A stretch of DNA of 64,000 nt from Cytobacillus praedii (GCF_001439605.1 NZ_LMBX01000011.1:375-64374), one strand, 5' to 3'. Counted from the first letter of the stretch, positions 44,913-54,287 are shown. The notes: generated from the letters alone by a model not told the origin. Translations and numbers: made by a program.

Positions 44913-45497
44913 ATGAAAAAACTTACGGTTAAAGCTTTAGTTGGAATTGGAATGCTAAGCAGCATTTCATACATTTTGATGCTATTAAATTTCCCGTTAC
45001 CGCCATTTCCAAATTTTTTAATGATTGACTTTAGCGATATACCTGCATTGATTGCTGCGTTAATCTTTGGTCCAGTAGCAGGGATTTTAGTTGAACTAAT
45101 AAAGAACATATTGGATTACTTTATGACTGGAAGTGCAACTGGCGTACCAGTAGGCCATATTGCAAATTTTGTAGCGGGTATCCTGTTTGTAATACCGACA
45201 TATTTCGTGTTTAACAAACTAAAAACAAAAAAAGGGATGACATTCGGATTAGTAATTGGCACTTTTATTATGGCTGTGATCATGAGTGTATTAAATTACT
45301 TTATCATTTATCCTGCATATACCCTCTTTTTGAATATGCCGGCAATGTCTGCTCCAGAAATACGGACAGTCGTTGTCACAGCTATTTTGCCGTTTAATAT
45401 AGTAAAAGGGTTATTAATTACTATTGTATTTATGCTATTGTTTACGCGCATGAGTCCTTGGATTAACAAACAAGGTTCATATAAGAATGCGATCTAA
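44913..45497 (+). CDS. ribU: Riboflavin ECF transporter S component RibU
   Basis: Substrate-binding membrane protein of the energy-coupling-factor riboflavin transporter. The 194-aa product has six hydrophobic helices and the S-component signatures MLLNFPLPPFPNFLMIDFSDIPALIAALIFGP, LVELIKNIL and a C-terminal LPFNIVKGLLITIVF. The ATG at 44913 follows AAGGAGAGAGGAAC. It is preceded by an FMN riboswitch and followed by a terminator. ECF ATPase and EcfT genes are elsewhere. B. subtilis names: ypaA, fmnP. Confidence 0.94.
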   Translation: MKKLTVKALVGIGMLSSISYILMLLNFPLPPFPNFLMIDFSDIPALIAALIFGPVAGILVELIKNILDYFMTGSATGVPVGHIANFVAGILFVIPTYFVFNKLKTKKGMTFGLVIGTFIMAVIMSVLNYFIIYPAYTLFLNMPAMSAPEIRTVVVTAILPFNIVKGLLITIVFMLLFTRMSPWINKQGSYKNAI

Positions 45498-45507
45498 TAT
45501 AAAAAAG

Positions 45508-45535
45508 AAAGCAACGGCCTGCACCGTTGCTTTTT
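45508..45535 (+). terminator. Terminator after ribU
   Basis: AAAGCAACGG pairs with CCGTTGCTTT around CCTGCA, followed by T residues. Confidence 0.88.
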
Positions 45536-45545
45536 CTATAAAATA

Positions 45546-45575
45546 AAAAAACTCCCTTTTAATAAAAAAGGGAGC
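45546..45575 (-). terminator. Terminator after fer
   Basis: On the minus strand GCTCCCTTTTT pairs with AAAAGGGAG around TATT, followed by TTTTTTATTT. It lies downstream of fer. Confidence 0.85.
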
Positions 45576-45598
45576 AGTAGCGTTCACTATAAAAGTAA

Positions 45599-45865
<267 letters not shown>

Positions 45866-46146
45866 TTAAAACAAATATTCTGATATTTTTTGAAGATTAA
45901 AACGTATTCCTCATACCTATTGTAAAACTGAATGGTCAACATTTCAATAGAAAAAGTATTGAGAATGCTTATCACACCAAGTTTGAGCCGATTTCCTATA
46001 AATGTGAGATTTAATCAGACTCAAAATTTTAATTCATGATAAAATAATAGGGAATAGAAAGTTCCTATCATATAAGAAACCAAATTTTTAAAGAAAAATA
46101 GAATTATTTTAACTATTGAAAAGTTAAAAATCCAAGGCTGTGTGAT

Positions 46147-47208
46147 ATGATGAAAAATTCTTTTCTATCTATGATTATTTTGTACTGTTTACATAAAATT
46201 AATGGGGAGCGGACAGTATATTCCATTCTTCATCTATTGAATGGAAAGAAATCGTCGCAAACCATTCAAGATGCTCATTTTTTTCATTTAACGTCCTTTT
46301 TCTGTACGTTTCCGTTACTAAAAAGAGTAGAATTAGAAATGCTCATTGACCTTCTGAAGAAGCAGGGATTCATTTCACAATATAAAGAGCAGAGTTATTA
46401 TGTGACACCCGTGGGTGTAAAGCGACTTAGTGAGTACTTTAAATCAAATCCTATTCCAGCAAATTTGAATGGCTGGAAGTATCATAATTTAGCAGTTGTT
46501 TTTTGGGAGAGACTTTCACTTGCTGTTCAAGTGATCTCTCAGCTGAAAAATCACAATTCTAAATATTTGCCCATTCAAAAGAGCAAGGAACTTCATCAGT
46601 GGTTAAAAGATTACTTATATAAACGGAAGCTTAGCAAAGATGAATTAGCAGATCAGTTATACGATGAACTTGTGGGATGCTTAGAAACAATAGACGATTT
46701 GGATCCGTCTATACTTGTGAAGAGATTAACAGGCTATCAAATAATTGGACTAACTGAGTCTCAGGCAGCTGATCAATTTGACATGGACGTAGACGCTTAT
46801 CACATACAATTTCTTGGTCTCCTTCATTATATGCTGGAAAGAGTAGGAACGAAACAAAGGGACTTTCCGCTTCTTAGTTATATGATAGAGGATAAAAAAA
46901 GGGATGCTTCTCTAACTGAATCAAGCCATCGAACGTTGAATCTGTTACAGTCCGGATACACACTTGATGAAATTGCACATATGCGGAATCTGAAAAAGAA
47001 CACGATAGAAGATCATCTCGTCGAAATCGCTTTGAATATTCCTTATTTTGATGTATCTGCCTTCGTAAATTTAGATAAGCAGCAGAAAATTAAAAAGGCA
47101 ATAAATTCAGTAACATCGAAACAGCTTAAACATATTCGTGAACTTGTCCCAGATGCAGATTATTTTGAAATCCGTTTAGTTTTAGCACAAGGTGGTGAAA
47201 AGAAGTGA
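46147..47208 (+). CDS. ypbB: YpbB, helix-turn-helix protein upstream of recS
   Basis: A 353-aa soluble protein with the HTH_40-type C-terminal domain (residues near 265-300: LNLLQSGYTLDEIAHMRNLKKNTIEDHLVE). The N-terminal part is predicted mostly helical. This family (YpbB) is always found just before the RecQ-like helicase gene in Bacillus; its last bases overlap the recS start (GTGA). Adjacent ATG codons at 46147 and 46150 are both possible starts. A role with the helicase is inferred from context only. Confidence 0.85.
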   Translation: MMKNSFLSMIILYCLHKINGERTVYSILHLLNGKKSSQTIQDAHFFHLTSFFCTFPLLKRVELEMLIDLLKKQGFISQYKEQSYYVTPVGVKRLSEYFKSNPIPANLNGWKYHNLAVVFWERLSLAVQVISQLKNHNSKYLPIQKSKELHQWLKDYLYKRKLSKDELADQLYDELVGCLETIDDLDPSILVKRLTGYQIIGLTESQAADQFDMDVDAYHIQFLGLLHYMLERVGTKQRDFPLLSYMIEDKKRDASLTESSHRTLNLLQSGYTLDEIAHMRNLKKNTIEDHLVEIALNIPYFDVSAFVNLDKQQKIKKAINSVTSKQLKHIRELVPDADYFEIRLVLAQGGEKK

Positions 47209-48710
47209 AGCTGGAAGAGCATTTGAAACAGTATTTTAACTACACCGCTTTTAGAACTGGACAAAAGGAAGTAATTTCCTCCATATTAGACGGCAATCAT
47301 ACAGTAGCGATGCTGCCTACTGGAACTGGAAAATCATTATGTTATCAGTTGTCAGGCTATTTGTTAAATGGACCAGTTGTCATTATTTCTCCATTGTTAT
47401 CTCTAATGCAGGACCAGACGGAACAGTTAATGATGAACGGGGAAAAGAGAGTGATTGCGTTCAATTCTTTTTTAACATCAATGGAGAAAAACCAGGCCTT
47501 ATCTCAATTGGACACGTATAAATTTATTTTTCTTTCTCCGGAAATGCTGAAATCTGACTTTATTTTGAATAGACTGAAGGAGCTTCAAATAGCACTTTTT
47601 GTCATTGATGAAGCACACTGTATATCTCAGTGGGGGTATGATTTTAGACCTGATTATTTGAGGCTTGGGGATTTCAGAAGAGAATTAGGAAACCCCTTAA
47701 CCCTTGCTTTAACTGCAACAGCAACACAAGAGGTAAAGGAAGAAGTCATATCTTCGCTAGGTTTAATAAAATGGAATGAATATATTTATTCGGTAGATCG
47801 TCCGAACATTGCGTTAGCTGTTGAAGTCGTTGATTCTTATCAGGATAAATCTGATCGATTAGTGGAGCTGGTACAAACTCTTGAAGGACCGGGGATCGTT
47901 TATTTTTCCAGTAAAAAAATGGCTGAAAAGATGGCCATTCAATTAAAACGATATGGGACCAATCGGGTGATGGCATATCATGGAGGGATGGAGCAGGAGA
48001 ATAGGGTTCTTATTCAACAGCAATTTCTCCATGACCAGTTGGATGTCATTTGTGCTACTAGTGCATTCGGGATGGGGATTAACAAAGAAAATATTCGTTA
48101 TGTGATTCATTTTCATATGCCGCTTCAGCTTGAATCCTATTTGCAGGAAATTGGAAGAGCAGGCAGGGATGGGCTGAAAAGTATTGCTCTTCTTTTATAT
48201 TCTCCTGGAGATGAGCAGCTCCCATATCAGCTTGCTGAGGGAGAACTGCCAAGTAAGGAACAGCTTGATTTTGTCTATCGCTTGCTTGAAGAGAATAAGG
48301 ATTTAATCAAAGATTTAGCTGAACGTGATAATGAGGTGAGAAGTCTTTCTGGCTTAACAGAGATTCAATGGAGGTTAGTGGAGGATTATTTATTTAGGAA
48401 CACGGACAAGCCTGTTCAACAAAGATTTGAGCAATTAAAAGACTTTATTAATGAGCGTCTTCAGGTGAAGAGGAAAAAAATTAACGAAATGCTTATATGG
48501 ACTCAGACACAATTAAATGGCTGCAGAAGAAAAAATATCTTGAAGTATTTTGAAGAAGACAAGACAATAGAGATAAATGATTGCTGCGATCAATGTGGAA
48601 TTGATTTAACTGTTTTTTATTCGAAAACAGATAATCACAAATCTGCCGATAATTTTTTTGATTGGAAAAAACATTTGGCAAAAATTCTTTTAGTAAGTGA
48701 GCGAGACTGA
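47205..48710 (+). CDS. recS: RecQ-family ATP-dependent DNA helicase
   Basis: 3'-5' DNA helicase of the RecQ family, short form (501 aa). The motifs are MLPTGTGKSLCYQ (Walker A), VIDEAHCISQWGYDFRPDY (DEAH and the RecQ aromatic-rich loop), LTATAT (III), GIVYFSSKKMAEKMA (IV) and CATSAFGMGINKENIRYVIH to QEIGRAGRDG (V-VI). The C-terminal zinc-type cysteines (NGCRRKNILKYF, CCDQCGIDL) are kept but there is no HRDC domain. The GTG at 47205 overlaps the ypbB end. It corresponds to B. subtilis recS (ypbC). Confidence 0.94.
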   Translation: MKLEEHLKQYFNYTAFRTGQKEVISSILDGNHTVAMLPTGTGKSLCYQLSGYLLNGPVVIISPLLSLMQDQTEQLMMNGEKRVIAFNSFLTSMEKNQALSQLDTYKFIFLSPEMLKSDFILNRLKELQIALFVIDEAHCISQWGYDFRPDYLRLGDFRRELGNPLTLALTATATQEVKEEVISSLGLIKWNEYIYSVDRPNIALAVEVVDSYQDKSDRLVELVQTLEGPGIVYFSSKKMAEKMAIQLKRYGTNRVMAYHGGMEQENRVLIQQQFLHDQLDVICATSAFGMGINKENIRYVIHFHMPLQLESYLQEIGRAGRDGLKSIALLLYSPGDEQLPYQLAEGELPSKEQLDFVYRLLEENKDLIKDLAERDNEVRSLSGLTEIQWRLVEDYLFRNTDKPVQQRFEQLKDFINERLQVKRKKINEMLIWTQTQLNGCRRKNILKYFEEDKTIEINDCCDQCGIDLTVFYSKTDNHKSADNFFDWKKHLAKILLVSERD

Positions 48711-49309
48711 TGAAGAACAATTATGCTGATATGATTAAAGAAATTCCTGCTAAACAGCTATTATTCCATCTCTATTTCACCCAATTGATCCTATTAACGA
48801 TTTCATTTATTTTAGGTATCTTTTTATTTGATAATTTTTCTGAGTTTCTTAACCTGTTTCAGTGGAATGATACCCGCATATTGTTAATTGGTGGAGTGGC
48901 TGGTATAGCAGTGGTCTTGCTGGACCTTATTTTAATGAGGATCCTTCCGGCATCTTATTATGATGATGGGGGTTTAAATGAGAGAATCTTTTGTAACCGA
49001 AATATCATACACATCGCATTCATTGCAGCAGTAGTTGCCATCTGCGAAGAAGTATTATTTCGGGGCATTATCCAGACGCATGTCGGATTAGTGTTCTCTA
49101 GTATTATTTTTGCTATCGTTCATTATCGCTATTTATTTAACTGGTTTTTATTTGTAAATATTATTGTTTTAAGCTTTTTTATTGGTTATCTTTTTTTACT
49201 AACGGGGAATTTATGGGTAACCATTTTTATGCATTTTATTATAGATTTTTTACTTGGCATACTTATAAGGAACCGTAATAACAAACAGGAAGGGATGTTC
49301 AATGAATAG
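48710..49309 (+). CDS. ypbD: CPBP-family intramembrane protease YpbD
   Basis: A 199-aa polytopic membrane protein with the CPBP/CAAX protease motifs: EEVLFRG (about residue 114, glutamates of motif 1), a His in the following AIVHYRY motif and a final HFIIDF. The ATG at 48710 overlaps the recS stop (TGATG). Substrate unknown; family members process prenylated proteins or bacteriocins or lack known activity. The gene overlaps the next by 8 bp, making a tight ypbB-recS-ypbD-ypbE run. Confidence 0.88.
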   Translation: MKNNYADMIKEIPAKQLLFHLYFTQLILLTISFILGIFLFDNFSEFLNLFQWNDTRILLIGGVAGIAVVLLDLILMRILPASYYDDGGLNERIFCNRNIIHIAFIAAVVAICEEVLFRGIIQTHVGLVFSSIIFAIVHYRYLFNWFLFVNIIVLSFFIGYLFLLTGNLWVTIFMHFIIDFLLGILIRNRNNKQEGMFNE

Positions 49310-49994
49310 AGAAGATCCTTACAGAGATCAGGCTGAACGGCTTAGGAAGAAAATTGAGAAAAATTCAGATAATGAAAATGAACCGGTTAAAGAAAAATTG
49401 CCGCCGAGGAGCAGGCTTCACCACCAGAAAAAAAAGAAAAACAAATGGAAAATAAAGTATCCTGTCATTAGTTTACTTGCTTTATTTTTTATCTTGCTGC
49501 CAATAGCGGTTTTAAGTATTTATCATTCTTTGAATGGCGATAGCCCGAGAAGTTCTGAAAAGGCGAGCACAACCAATTCAGGTTTTGAAACGGTAGGCTA
49601 TGAAAATAAAAAAGACAAAGAGACCGTGATAGAAGTAAAAGAGGATCCTCCGAATACAAAAGATGACGCAGCTAAAAATAATAATCAGGCAGATTCTGAT
49701 TCTTCTATCCCAACTCCAAGGGATCCAGTTAATGGCGACGAAAATGATAAAGGTTTGCCGGAAACCTCAAAAGAATCCGAAAATCAATCAAATCAAGAAC
49801 TGCCAAAAGAACAAGAAGAACAAAAAGAGGAAGCAGCAGTCACTTATCATACAGTTAAGTCAAATGAAAATTTGTTTCGTATTGCTTTAAAGTATTACCA
49901 ATCTCAAGATGGTGTTGAAATTATAAGAAAGGCGAATAATTTGAACGGTACCGACATTCATGTCGGCCAAGTATTAACGATTCCCAAGAAGTAA
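49302..49994 (+). CDS. ypbE: LysM-domain membrane protein YpbE
   Basis: A 230-aa type II membrane protein: a basic cytoplasmic head (RLHHQKKKKNKWKIKYP), one helix near residues 56-72 (VISLLALFFILLPIAVLSIY), a long low-complexity Asp/Glu/Asn/Lys-rich extracellular linker (about residues 80-178) and a C-terminal LysM module (YHTVKSNENLFRIALKYY ... HVGQVLTIPKK) that binds peptidoglycan. The ATG at 49302 lies within the end of ypbD. Function unknown. Confidence 0.88.
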   Translation: MNREDPYRDQAERLRKKIEKNSDNENEPVKEKLPPRSRLHHQKKKKNKWKIKYPVISLLALFFILLPIAVLSIYHSLNGDSPRSSEKASTTNSGFETVGYENKKDKETVIEVKEDPPNTKDDAAKNNNQADSDSSIPTPRDPVNGDENDKGLPETSKESENQSNQELPKEQEEQKEEAAVTYHTVKSNENLFRIALKYYQSQDGVEIIRKANNLNGTDIHVGQVLTIPKK

Positions 49995-50082
49995 TTTTCC
50001 AGCCTCCTTAATCATATCCCTGCGTACAAGCTCATATAGTAGGAGTATAGTGAGCTGTATGGGCTTTACGAGGAGGGGGAAA

Positions 50083-50541
50083 ATGGAATCATCGATTAAA
50101 ATGCTTGATGAAAGAACGGATCAAGCAACAAGAAAAATGCTTCAAAAGGTAGTAGAAAGAAAAAGAAAGTTTGATAATTTTAAGCGCCGACATCTTTATG
50201 TGATGTGGGCAACGGTTTTTATAACCTTCTTCTATTTACTTTATATTAATCAAACAGTGATTGAACCGTATTCCTACTCCTTTGCTGCCATGTTTTCTGC
50301 TTATGTGAATAATTCAGCTAATTTATATTTAATTGTTTTCACAGTCGGATTGTATGGGTTAATGAATTTATTAAAAGCCAAAAGAGAAAAAGCAGAGAAG
50401 GAATACCATGCATTAAGATGTGAAATCATTGATAAAAGCAAGGATCTCTGGAAAAAGGAAGAGGAATGGAAAAACAGGCATCTTGTTTTTGACATGATGA
50501 AAGCAAATTATGATATTAATCTTTTTCATGAAAATAAATAA
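50083..50541 (+). CDS. ypbF: YpbF (DUF2663) membrane protein
   Basis: A 152-aa protein with two hydrophobic helices (LYVMWATVFITFFYLLYI and LYLIVFTVGLYGLMNLL) and a C-terminal charged helix (KREKAEKEYHALRCEIIDK). Matches the YpbF/DUF2663 family at the expected B. subtilis locus. The ATG at 50083 follows AGGAGGGGGAAA. Function unknown. Confidence 0.82.
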   Translation: MESSIKMLDERTDQATRKMLQKVVERKRKFDNFKRRHLYVMWATVFITFFYLLYINQTVIEPYSYSFAAMFSAYVNNSANLYLIVFTVGLYGLMNLLKAKREKAEKEYHALRCEIIDKSKDLWKKEEEWKNRHLVFDMMKANYDINLFHENK

Positions 50542-50579
50542 ACTAGAAAAGAAGCATGGTGAATTGCTTCTTTTCTAGT
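50542..50579. terminator. Bidirectional terminator between ypbF and cotJC
   Basis: ACTAGAAAAGAAGCA pairs with TGCTTCTTTTCTAGT around TGGTGAAT. It serves the convergent genes ypbF and cotJC. Confidence 0.88.
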
Positions 50580-50582
50580 CTA

Positions 50583-51152
50583 TTAAAATATTCTCTTTTT
50601 ACCTTGTTCATCTTTCAGAATTTCAACGGCCTCTCTAAAGCGCTGGGAATGTATAATCTCTCGTTGTCTTAAAAAGCGTAAACTATCATTTAAATCTGTA
50701 TCGTCACTCATATTGATAATCCATTGATAGGTAGCTCGAGCCTTTTCTTCCGCAGCAATATCCTCGTATAAATCCGCGATCGGATCTCCTTTTGCTTGAA
50801 TATACGTAGCAGTCCAAGGGACACCGCCCGCATTTTCGTAGTAAAGGGCATTATCGTGATTTGCGTAATGTGCACCTAACCCTGCGGCCTTCATTTGTTC
50901 TGGTGTGGCATCTTTAGTTAGCTTAAATACCATTGTGGCAATCATCTCTAAATGAGCAAACTCTTCTGTTCCGATATCTGTTAAAAGTCCTATCACTTTA
51001 TCTGGAATCGTATACCTTTGATTTAAGTATCTTAATGCAGCTGAAAGTTCTCCGTCCGCTCCCCCGTATTGTTCAATCAAAAATTTTGCAAGCATTGGGT
51101 TACAAGTACTGACTCGAACAGGATATTGTAATTTCTTTTCATAGACCCACAT
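50583..51152 (-). CDS. cotJC: Spore coat protein CotJC (manganese-catalase-like)
   Basis: A 189-aa protein of the manganese-catalase family, an inner spore-coat component. It shows the di-metal helical motifs ADGELSAALRYLNQRY, GTEEFAHLEMIATMV, DIAAEEKARATYQWI and REIIHSQRFREAVEIL. The ATG at 51152 follows ATAAGGAGGGGTTCT. Normally it directly follows cotJB; here 206 bp separate them. Confidence 0.92.
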   Translation of the reverse strand: MWVYEKKLQYPVRVSTCNPMLAKFLIEQYGGADGELSAALRYLNQRYTIPDKVIGLLTDIGTEEFAHLEMIATMVFKLTKDATPEQMKAAGLGAHYANHDNALYYENAGGVPWTATYIQAKGDPIADLYEDIAAEEKARATYQWIINMSDDTDLNDSLRFLRQREIIHSQRFREAVEILKDEQGKKRIF

Positions 51153-51358
51153 AGAACCCCTCCTTATCTAATGGCGATTGGTATAACCAGTAGCACCTAG
51201 GGTTCGAATCATAAGTCAAACCGTCAAGAAGGTTAAAAAAAATAAACTTCATCCCGGTACGTCTTATGCTTATCGACCCAGAGCATAAAGCAAAACGCCC
51301 TAGAATAATCATCGTAGGAACAAGTAGCTGTAAGGTTGATTCGAAGATACAAAGGCTA
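51153..51358. other. 206-bp spacer inside the cotJ cluster
   Basis: The stretch between cotJB and cotJC holds no convincing gene; the frame that runs through it (51139-51453) overlaps both genes on the same strand and looks accidental. It has no resemblance by eye to families A or B. AGGAGGGG just before cotJC is that gene's ribosome-binding site. A separate promoter for cotJC inside the spacer is possible. Confidence 0.5.
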
Positions 51359-51619
51359 TTAAACTTGCCAAGGCCATGGGGCATCGTCCCAATCCCACGG
51401 GGTGCCTGAATAACTGTGACCGAAGTGCATAAGTGGACCAAATTGACTTTCATATGCCTTCCTTAATTTTTTCCTCTCACTGACGTAATAGTTAAATTGC
51501 TTAATTGCTTCTTCATCCCCATTATGTGTGTCAAGGTATAAATTGAGTTCAACTAAAACGAAGTCTACAGCCTGGAGCTGTTCCAAAAGCTGATAATATT
51601 CTGCTGGCAGCTGTTTCAT
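51359..51619 (-). CDS. cotJB: Spore coat protein CotJB
   Basis: An 86-aa protein of the CotJB family, with the helix YYQLLEQLQAVDFVLVELNLYLDTHNGDEEAI and a Trp/Pro-rich end (GTPWDWDDAPWPWQV). The ATG at 51619 overlaps the cotJA end by 4 bp (ATGA). It is part of the sigma-E-controlled cotJ operon in B. subtilis. Confidence 0.92.
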   Translation of the reverse strand: MKQLPAEYYQLLEQLQAVDFVLVELNLYLDTHNGDEEAIKQFNYYVSERKKLRKAYESQFGPLMHFGHSYSGTPWDWDDAPWPWQV

Positions 51620-51843
51620 GACTGTCCCCCCTTTACTTTCTCATAAGGACTGAAATATGGGTCATAGAATGGTTTCCATAGTGTTCCAGCTCTTAAAGCC
51701 TCCATCGGAGAGAATTGAGGGAGATTTGGAGGCTGAAACCCCATGTAAAGATTAGGGGGAGTGGAGTAGGTCTTTACTTTAATGGGTTTGCATGGATCGA
51801 AAGGGCTGATATAGGGGTAGTAAGTTTTATTAGGTGTAAACAT
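51616..51843 (-). CDS. cotJA: Spore coat-associated protein CotJA
   Basis: A 75-aa, proline- and tyrosine-rich protein containing YYPYISPFDPCKPIKVKTYS and NLPQFSPMEALRAGTLWKPFYDPY, the CotJA signature. The ATG at 51843 follows AAAGGAGGGATTAC. An extended frame starts at 51870 but includes that site. A sigma-E-like -10 (ATACATAT) is 44 nt upstream on the minus strand, without a clear -35. First gene of cotJABC. Confidence 0.9.
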   Translation of the reverse strand: MFTPNKTYYPYISPFDPCKPIKVKTYSTPPNLYMGFQPPNLPQFSPMEALRAGTLWKPFYDPYFSPYEKVKGGQS

Positions 51844-51979
51844 GTAATCCCTCCTTTGTAAGTAGGTCATTCAATCATATGTATAAAATTTTGCTTTCAT
51901 GTTTATTTTAAAAAGGGTTTTGCAGTTTCGTGTAGAATACTAAATTTGTAGCTGTAAATAATACTTAGAGGTGATAATA

Positions 51980-52612
51980 ATGTTTGTGAAAAGCGTTATG
52001 ATTCCAAAATATAAGAGTTATACGATTGATCACGACAAGACCGTTAAGGAAGCCCTTGGAAAATTAGAAGAGCATCAAATTGATGGGTTACCAGTTATAG
52101 ATGGGGATTCCTATGTTGGGATTGTTACACGATACGGAATTTATGAAAATTACTTTAAAGCTGAACAAACAAAGGAAGATTATTTACAGAATACTCAAGT
52201 GAAGGAAATTGCGACCCATAAAGAACATTATTTACGTGGGGATGAAATATTTGAACACACGCTTATTGATTTGAAAGATTTCCCATTGCTTGCTGTGTTA
52301 GATGACAACCAAAAGTTTTTGGGGGTCGTGACACGTTATGACGTTCTTGCTCAATTTCAATCTGCTTTTGGAATGAATAAGCCAGGCATTCGAATTGCTT
52401 TTACTTCTTCTGAAACGGAAGGGAGACTAGCTCGTTTAGCAGATATTTCCCAGCAATTCCACGAACAAATTATCTCACTCGTTACTTTTGATGAAACAGA
52501 TCGGCTGATCAGAAGAATCGTCATGAAAATTGAGAAGAAAGACAATATAGACAAGTTTATCGAAAAGCTCGAAGGTTCAGGTTTTCGTGTTCTTGATGTA
52601 AAGGAAAGCTAG
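51980..52612 (+). CDS. CBS-pair and ACT-like domain protein
   Basis: A 210-aa protein with two CBS motifs (MIPKYKSYTIDHDKTVKEALGKLEE ... LPVIDGDSYVGIVTRYGIY and LIDLKDFPLLAVLDDNQKFLGVVTRYDVL) and a C-terminal ACT-like segment (IISLVTFDETDRLIRRIVMKIEKKDNIDKFIEKLEGSGFRV). CBS pairs usually bind adenine nucleotides; ACT-like domains bind small ligands. It would be a soluble sensor of unknown target. The ATG at 51980 follows TAGAGGTGATAATA. A terminator follows. Confidence 0.8.
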   Translation: MFVKSVMIPKYKSYTIDHDKTVKEALGKLEEHQIDGLPVIDGDSYVGIVTRYGIYENYFKAEQTKEDYLQNTQVKEIATHKEHYLRGDEIFEHTLIDLKDFPLLAVLDDNQKFLGVVTRYDVLAQFQSAFGMNKPGIRIAFTSSETEGRLARLADISQQFHEQIISLVTFDETDRLIRRIVMKIEKKDNIDKFIEKLEGSGFRVLDVKES

Positions 52613-52628
52613 CATTTAAGCGGTAAAT

Positions 52629-52670
52629 GGGCTGCCCCTCTCACACATTTATTATGGGAGGGGTTTTTTT
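52629..52670 (+). terminator. Terminator after the CBS protein
   Basis: CCCCTC pairs with GAGGGG-type bases (GCCCCTC against GGGAGGGG) across a 17-nt loop, followed by TTTTTTT. Confidence 0.8.
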
Positions 52671-52735
52671 GTTTCGTGCATGTGTTATTCTTTTTAAAGA
52701 GTGAAAAAAGCTAGGAATTTTGAGCAGGAGGAAAT

Positions 52736-53509
52736 ATGGGATATTTGTTCTTAGTTATATTTATCTTATTAATTGGACTAATTATTTATATGGTAAAGGA
52801 GGCCTTTGCTAATCGTGTCATATATAAGGAGATTACATTTTCTGATTTTCCCGAAACGTTTGGTGAAGTGAAGCTGTTTTTTATTTCTGATATACATAAA
52901 AGAGTAATTTCTGATCAAATTATACAGGAAGTTCAGCATTCGAAAGCGGATATTGTAATAATTGGCGGGGATTTAGCAGAAAAAGGTGTTTCTTTTGAAA
53001 GAATAAAAGAAAACCTCCTCAAATTGAAGACGCTCGGTGATGTTCTTTTTGTGTGGGGCAATAATGATTATGAGTTGGACTATCGGTATTTAGATGCACT
53101 ATTGCTCGATTGTGGTGTGAAAATTCTCGATAATACTGCTGCATTTTTTGAATCAGCTGAAGGTGAGCGGCTGATTTTTATGGGTATTGATGATATTAGC
53201 TTAAAAAGAGATCGCTTAGATCTTGCATTAACAGATGCAGGCACGGATGAAGGGTTTAGAATCATGGTAAGCCATAATCCGCAAGTAGTCAGCAGAATAA
53301 AAAATGAACATCAGATAAGACTTGTTTTAAGCGGCCATACCCACGGAGGGCAAATTCATATCTTTGGATACAGTCCATATGAAAAAGGAAAACTAAAAAA
53401 AATGAAGCAGACGACTCTGTTAATTAGTAATGGGTATGGAACAACCGCTCTCCCGCTAAGATTAGGTGCTAAAGCTGAAACGCATCTTATTACCTTAAAG
53501 AGAGGTTAA
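52736..53509 (+). CDS. ypbG: YpbG metallophosphoesterase
   Basis: A 257-aa membrane-anchored calcineurin-type phosphoesterase. An N-terminal helix (residues 2-20, GYLFLVIFILLIGLIIYMV) is followed by the dimetal motifs ISDIHK, GGDLAE, WGNNDYE, SHNP and GHTHGGQ. The substrate is unknown. The ATG at 52736 follows AGCAGGAGGAAAT. It occupies the ypbG position before mecB. Confidence 0.88.
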   Translation: MGYLFLVIFILLIGLIIYMVKEAFANRVIYKEITFSDFPETFGEVKLFFISDIHKRVISDQIIQEVQHSKADIVIIGGDLAEKGVSFERIKENLLKLKTLGDVLFVWGNNDYELDYRYLDALLLDCGVKILDNTAAFFESAEGERLIFMGIDDISLKRDRLDLALTDAGTDEGFRIMVSHNPQVVSRIKNEHQIRLVLSGHTHGGQIHIFGYSPYEKGKLKKMKQTTLLISNGYGTTALPLRLGAKAETHLITLKRG

Positions 53510-53641
53510 TCTCGCTCCTTGTTATGGCTTTCATTTGCAAATAAAGTATTAGCCGTTTAGTAATATGCGTGGACGACTCACAAACAAATATTGTTCTCAT
53601 ACACTAAATAAAAGAGTTGGTTCACGGCAGGGGGCATTTGC

Positions 53642-54211
53642 ATGCGCTTAGAACGGTTGAATTATAATAAAATTAAGATATTTCTAACGTTAGATGATTT
53701 ATCAGAAAGAGGTTTGACGAAGGAAGATATATGGAAAGATTCTATGAAATGGCATCAGCTATTCCATGAAATGCTCGAAGAAGCAAGTGACGAATTTGGT
53801 GTTGAATTTCAGGGCTCTGTTGCAGTTGAGATTTTTTCCATGCAGGCACAAGGTATGATTATGATTGTCACAATGGAAGAGCAGGAAGATAGCTTTGAGG
53901 ACAGCTTTATCGAAATGCAGGTAATAATTGAGGGCAAGGATATTCTTTTTGAAGTTGAAGAATTCGAACATGTCATTCAGTTAGCGAAACGGTTAAGCAT
54001 GACTCCTATGAATTTTGAATCACTCTACGCTTATCATAATAAATATTATATTTACCTCGGGCTTGATGACCCGAATGAATTAAACAAGCTTATTGCGATC
54101 CTTGCTGAATATGGAAATCCATCATTAGTCAGTATTCATACATTACAGGAATATGGAAAGGAAATTATCAAAGATCATGCCATTGAAACAATCATGAAAT
54201 ACTTTCATTGA
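53642..54211 (+). CDS. mecB: Adaptor protein MecB (YpbH), MecA paralogue
   Basis: ClpC adaptor, 189 aa. The N-terminal domain begins MRLERLNYNKIKIFLTLDDLSERGLTKEDIW, the MecA-type substrate-binding part, and the C-terminal domain (FEHVIQLAKRL ... SLYAYHNKYYIYLGLD) binds ClpC. It is closer to YpbH than to MecA by neighbourhood (after ypbG and before gudB). The ATG at 53642 follows CAGGGGGCATTTGC. Confidence 0.9.
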   Translation: MRLERLNYNKIKIFLTLDDLSERGLTKEDIWKDSMKWHQLFHEMLEEASDEFGVEFQGSVAVEIFSMQAQGMIMIVTMEEQEDSFEDSFIEMQVIIEGKDILFEVEEFEHVIQLAKRLSMTPMNFESLYAYHNKYYIYLGLDDPNELNKLIAILAEYGNPSLVSIHTLQEYGKEIIKDHAIETIMKYFH

Positions 54212-54287
54212 AAGGGGGAGGATCTCACTCCCCTCTTTTATGCACAACCAGATAATTAATTTTATAACGTATTTAAATTGGTTTACT

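Noticed and set aside
44744-44932. 62-aa frame downstream of the FMN aptamer
   Set aside because: It covers the riboswitch expression platform and overlaps the ribU start; more likely accidental than a leader peptide.
51181-51230. tRNA-like GGGTTCGAATC in the cotJ spacer
   Set aside because: The bases on either side do not form a T-arm or acceptor stem, and no D or anticodon arm is found.
51139-51453. 104-aa frame bridging cotJB and cotJC
   Set aside because: It is out of frame with both coat genes, overlaps each, and has no ribosome-binding site.
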